Positions 59,670 through 64,000 of a DNA stretch of 64,000 nucleotides are shown piece by piece. The translations under genes and the position numbers were made by a program. Origin of the DNA: Sipunculus nudus (lineage: Eukaryota; Annelida; Sipuncula; Golfingiida; Sipunculidae); NCBI GenBank assembly GCA_026874595.1, contig CM049322.1, forward strand, positions 3,331,900 through 3,395,899, in the 5' to 3' direction. The notes below the pieces were generated by a model that saw only the letters and a list, made by a program, of their open reading frames with translations, ran no database searches and was not told the origin of the DNA. The first letter of the stretch is position 1. Every line of letters begins with the position of its first letter.

Positions 59670-61304
59670 CAGCGGCGTACCTAGCCTTATTGCCGCCCGG
59701 GGCGGTCTTATAAATTGCCGCCCCTCTAACAAAGCATTACAAAACTGGATAACATATTGAAACATATCATGTACAATATCACTGTTACAGGCTTGTATTC
59801 GACAAAAACGCACTGGCAGGGAATTCGTCCGCCACATATTAAAGAGTAGACATCGCATTGCTAATGTAAATCAAAAGTTCAAACAAGTATATTTCATTAT
59901 GAATTGAACAGAATGGAATAAAACGAATCAATTGTAACTAAAAACAGATTACACTGCACGATACACATATAATGTGAAAATTGATCCTTCATTATTCATG
60001 TAAACACGATAAATGATTACTTTATACTTGGGGAAAAAACTTTATTTGGTGAATGTTATTCCATTTTCAACGATTACAAATACCTTGTCACATCTATAAT
60101 TCCACTTCTTGTTGTCGAATATGAAAGCAGCTACACCTAATAGAGCTATTGGGATATGCATGGTACTGCTGCATGCAAGGCACTTTAGTCTTTACTAAAA
60201 ACGCGTTATTTCATGAGTTAGGCCTATATATGTACGTCGGGTATGTTTAATATTTTCACATAAAAAATCCAATGTTTGGACAAACTGACTTTTTTTAATT
60301 AAAAAATCCTCAAAGTTAAAAACATACATTATTTCAAGGCTGCATCAAAATCATTTTAAGATTATATAGTGATTATGCACTTTGTGAGGTTTTATTAATG
60401 AACTTATTACTATTTGTTATTTAATAAAGTATTTAAATGAATTTCAAGTAATGATATCATTTAAATATGTATGATCTGTCGCAATATACAACAATTATCT
60501 GTATGTAGTCGATCAATAAACTGTTAATAACATAATTAACAGTACTGGTAAATATATCTTTAATTTAAGTTTTGAAATCTAAAAGTTTAAACTCATACTT
60601 GATACGTATATTGAACATGTGGCTAAGCGGCCAGGGGGATTTATCCCGCCGGACAGTTATAATAGAATTATATTTTAAAGTTAAAATATTTCCTACATAG
60701 CTCTGGGTGAGATGTCACAGTATGGAGAATCATGGAAAAGGGGCATTTCGGGTTGTTTCAGGCTGTATAAATATCATGGAATTTCGGGGATTCAAGGGTT
60801 CAAGAATGGAAATTCTTTATAATTTCCAAGGAAAGAGTAACAAAATTCGTCAAAATATATTTTGCACAATGTGTACGACAGACATCCCACCCCCACCACC
60901 GGGGGCCATTGGTCTTCTGGCAAGGTTTTTCCATGGTGATTACCAGCTGCTGCTAGAGATTTCTGTAAACGACGACCGCCCTGTAGTCCTGTGCATGTCT
61001 GGGCAGTTTATCGATGGCGTTCTGACATTGCAAGACCACAGATCTTACAAAGAATGACTACAGATATGTATTTCTTTTTGATTATAGCTTGCCTCTATAG
61101 AGATCATCCGCAAATAATAGGTTGGTTCCATTGCCCAGTTTTTAATCCCTGAAATTCTTGAAAATGGGACAAAAAAGCCAAATTTGTATTTTTTTGAGGA
61201 ATTCCTTATGCCAGTCATTACACTAGTTCCCCGAAATGCCGCCCCCCTAATTGTGCCGCCCGGGGCGGACCGCCTATGCCCCCCCCCCCTTAGGTACGCC
61301 ACTG
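59670..61304. mobile_element. hAT-type DNA transposon, non-autonomous
   Basis: The 1,635-bp element has terminal inverted repeats CAGCGGCGTACCTA (left) and the complement of CAGTGGCGTACCTA (right), one mismatch in 14, and is flanked on both sides by the identical 8-bp GTTATAAT (59,662-59,669 and 61,305-61,312). CAG-starting ends and 8-bp duplications define the hAT superfamily. Subterminal GCCGCCCGGGGCGG palindromes are present at both ends. No hAT transposase (no BED finger, no C-terminal dimerisation domain) is seen. The interior is AT-rich except for a coding-like patch at 60,880-61,060. The perfect target duplication points to a recent insertion. Confidence 0.92.
60707..61057 (+). other. 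Unidentified ORF inside the hAT element
   Basis: A 116-codon frame. Its second half (from a PPPPPG stretch at about 60,890 through GLLARFFHGDYQLLLEIS to DGVLTLQDHRSYKE) has a richer, more balanced composition than the rest of the element. It could be a captured host exon or a transposon remnant. I do not recognise a domain. The first half is AT-rich and probably not coding. Confidence 0.3.
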
Positions 61305-61314
61305 GTTATAATAT

Positions 61315-61548
61315 ACATTATACATATAAGTATTATTACTTTTTTATATTGCTTTTTAACTATATTGGTGTTAGTTGATTTGTCTGTTAGGAAAAGTATA
61401 AAGAAATAGCCATCCGTCGGCTGTCCACTTTAACATTATACATATATGTATTATTTCTGTTTATCTTACCTTATATCTATTGGTGTTGGTTGATTTGCCT
61501 GTTAGGAAATGTATAAAGAAATAGCCATCCGTCGGCTGTCAACTTTTA
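61315..61548. repeat. 117-bp tandem duplication
   Basis: Two units starting at 61,315 and 61,432, each beginning ACATTATACATATA and ending GCCATCCGTCGGCTGTC plus a few bases. The hAT element's right target duplication lies just upstream of the first unit. Confidence 0.85.
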
Positions 61549-61590
61549 TGCCTTGAACTGTCCATGATGACACCAAATATATTTTAAGTT

Positions 61591-61620
61591 GTGTGTGTGT
61601 GTGGGGGGGGGGGGGGGGGG
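61591..61620. repeat. (GT)n plus 18-nt poly(G)
   Basis: A short GT run merging into eighteen G residues. Confidence 0.95.
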
Positions 61621-61854
61621 AGGGATTTCCCATATTTCCATTAAATTCTCAGTTATCTGATAAAAAATTTCCAAGGAGATCGCAGCGTCATCTATCGAAC
61701 TAAGCCGGATGGGTCAAAATCTAGCTGTAGTACAGTTTTTTTTAAACTTTAAGGGGACAGAGATTTAGTAATTTTCTGGCGAACGGACACTTTTTCTAGT
61801 CTGCCGATTCACGATCCACAAAAAAACTGAATTCTTATATATTTTTCATGTATT

Positions 61855-62247
61855 TCTGAGCGTCTAAATCTTCCCTTCATACATTTCTTGCCTGAATGAA
61901 TGCAGTGAAGCCAAAACTGTCAATGATAAGGTTTTCGTGATTTTCTCTTTTGCAATATTTTTCGTATTTTTTTCTTGGAACTTAAATTTATGGTTTTTAT
62001 ATTATTCGTTGATTTATAATATGATTGTTTTGTCTTTGTGACCAAATGTATAACGTAAATGAGATGATTCAGTATAAATGACTGTTTACCTCAACAGATA
62101 ATATTTTCGCAATACTTATATACTCGTAGGCATACATCGCGAATTTGAAACCCTCTCCAATAAAAAAATGAGCAAACAACAAGACCTCCCCCCCCCCCCC
62201 CCCCCCACCTGCCCACCCCAATCAGTTTTAAAAATGCATTTGTATAC
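61855..62247 (+). repeat. Second copy of gene-upstream block B
   Basis: Same orientation and order as 29,532-29,902, including AACAACAAGACC with a longer poly(C) (19 nt, 62,188-62,206) and ending GCATTTGTATAC. After that point the two copies diverge completely; here no coding exon follows. Confidence 0.85.
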
Positions 62248-63700
62248 TCTATCTGTCATTGGTTGTACACAGACATAAAACATCAATGATCAACACCATT
62301 TTTGGGTACTATGCTCAAGACATGCAACAACCAACCATTGGGAGTGTTCAATTTGACTTAGCATAATGGTTAGAGAAAACCAGAGCTAGCCAAACCAGAT
62401 GATACTCAAATGCATATTCAAGGCTCTGTGATCCAAGTTCATTGACTCCCGTGGGCCCATGTCAACTCGCCCTAGGAAAGCCAGTCCGACAGAAACCAGG
62501 CCCAAGTCCCACTGACACGTCTAACGGAAGACCGGGTAATATGTCATATGTATAATCGGTAATAACTGGGCTGACAGCATATATATTTTCACTAAAAGTA
62601 TGACTGGCAGTAACTAATTAGATAGCGAAGACAGAACACATAACCTCCGCTCTTCGTATTTAAGGCGGTGGCACAAAATCGTTGCCACACAGTTTTTTTT
62701 TTAAGGTTAAAGCCTCAAAATTGCCCGTTTGTAGTCTAGAGTTTGAGTAAACGAAAGTAGCACGAAGGTGGGTTATTCGAAGCTTGCGTTGTATTTCAAA
62801 CATAGAGCCGGCCCTGATGTGATTGGCTGGTGAAGTCACAAGCAAAATTTAGTAATGGCTAATAAATGTTGTTTTTATTCTTCGCTGGAAATTTGGGGCT
62901 GACATTGTGTGAAATACTAATTAAGCTTTTGATGAGAGCTCGAATTTAGCTTACATCACTGCTCAGTATAAAGTGCTCATAGATGTGTCAATAGCTTTCT
63001 TAAAATCATACAACCTCATGTTTTTGTGTGTGTGAAAAAAAGTCATGTTTCCGAGAATTGGTTTAATTTTATGCAAACATTTAATAAAGTTGTTAACTGC
63101 AATTGTGTTGTAAAATAAAAAACTGATATCAAAAATACGTTTGTTTGATTTTGACATGGCGGGAACGATTTCAATTGTGTCCTAAGGAGCATTTTCTTTC
63201 ATTATTTTCCTAAATATTGACAAAATTTCATGAAACATCAATCGAAGCAACAAAATAAAACAATTGGTCGGCAAGGACTTTTGCTCCTGTCCCAGTAAAA
63301 TAACGGTTAGTCCGGTAGTTGTTTTAAAGCCCCATTACAAAGCACAGGTATGATAAAAAATGTTAAAAAAAATCGTTTAAATAAGATTGTTTTTATCATA
63401 AGCCATAATAATCCAAAATTGTTTTGGCTGTTCCGCTCCCGATGCCCCTGCTCTTTAGATATACAGATTTTCCTGTCTATAAAAATATGAATATACAACA
63501 CAATATACACTCGTTATATGGTCATATAAAACATAGTTATATGCATGATACGTTTTACATATTAACTGAAATATAAAACATGAACAACAAAATTAAATAT
63601 TTTGTTGATAAAGATATGTAATTATTTTAAATATTGTTATTAAATATTGAAATGGCTTGATTTTATTGTTTTAAAATATTGAAATGGCTTGTGGAACAAT
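62248..63700. other. Intergenic, nothing recognised
   Basis: AT-rich. The region 62,640-62,860 is somewhat GC-richer with a short minus-strand frame, but nothing can be identified. Confidence 0.5.
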
Positions 63701-63704
63701 GCAT

Positions 63705-63935
63705 ATTTAAAAGTATGAACGGAAATATTCTAATACCCTGTTAGGTATTATGTTCAATCCTTTTCAACAAATTATAAGGGAATGTTGACCGTGTTCATTG
63801 CATCTGTAACAATGATTTTTTTTACAGTACGGGCGGAAATATTCTGATATCCTTGAAACTTTTATTTATTAGGTTCAATTCTTTTCATCAAATTTAGATA
63901 AATTTGACCATGTTCATTTTCATGCATAGCCAATG
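63705..63935. repeat. Diverged ~120-bp tandem pair
   Basis: Two units share CGGAAATATTCT, TTCAATCCTTTTCA, and TTGACCGTGTTCATT-like text (about 63,718 and 63,834). Confidence 0.6.
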
Positions 63936-64000
63936 TTTGTATGTATATTTAGGTTGTTAGGGCATTAATCTTGAACTTATCACTGTGAAAACAGTTTTAT

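Noticed and set aside
61045-61302. 85-residue minus-strand ORF at the right end of the hAT element
   Set aside because: Its N-terminal part is translation of the terminal and subterminal inverted repeat (GGGHRRSAPGG), so it is not a gene.
1-64000. CRISPR arrays, bacterial operons, rRNA genes, viral genes
   Set aside because: The tandem arrays lack CRISPR repeat-spacer structure (units are contiguous), and no rRNA, viral or prokaryotic coding signature is present.

Overview
The window is eukaryotic nuclear DNA, most likely from a mollusc and probably a bivalve. The evidence is low GC intergenic sequence full of long AT microsatellites, GT-AG introns, a tRNA-derived SINE of the invertebrate type, and two non-autonomous element families (one headed by a TAGCTCAG hairpin, one by ATGCCCCCGCC) of a kind I associate with bivalve and gastropod genomes. 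No bacterial operon, rRNA, intact tRNA gene, CRISPR array or virus was seen.

Only one gene is well supported. It is on the + strand. A very long exon (about 29,935-35,947) ends at a GTGAGT donor, and two short exons (43,199-43,261 and 43,654-43,838) join it with matching phase-1 junctions and end in TGA. The two short exons encode a coiled coil that aligns without gaps to the C-terminal domain of schwannomin-interacting protein 1 (SCHIP1). The long exon encodes a large, polar, probably disordered protein with acidic, Arg/Ser-rich and Cys/His-rich stretches and six copies of a TLP[KR][NS]F-type motif about 50 residues apart. The long frame is broken by three in-frame stops, all within 31,327-31,881. 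A 600-nt segment with GT..AG ends and length divisible by 3 (31,289-31,888) would remove all three.

Layout. 0-29 kb: no supported gene; mobile elements (5.47-9.05, 9.48-10.53, 18.55-20.43, 24.22-28.20 kb, the last with a nested second family at 26.03-27.35), a SINE (13.17 kb), a dispersed approximately 490-bp repeat, minisatellites and microsatellites. 29.0-29.9 kb: two blocks upstream of the gene that recur at 46.6 and 61.9 kb. 29.9-43.8 kb: the gene; its 7.25-kb last-but-one intron holds another hairpin element and a 42-bp minisatellite. 43.8-49.4 kb: the 3' UTR, a second copy of most of it, and a copy of a 5' upstream block between them, possibly the remains of a tandem gene duplicate. 49.9-51.2 kb: a foldback element and a putative solo LTR. 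52.9-56.5 kb: two adjacent satellite arrays, one with a clear higher-order structure and one a second array of the 42-bp family. 59.67-61.30 kb: a hAT-type DNA transposon with a perfect 8-bp target duplication. The rest is AT-rich intergenic sequence without a recognisable feature.
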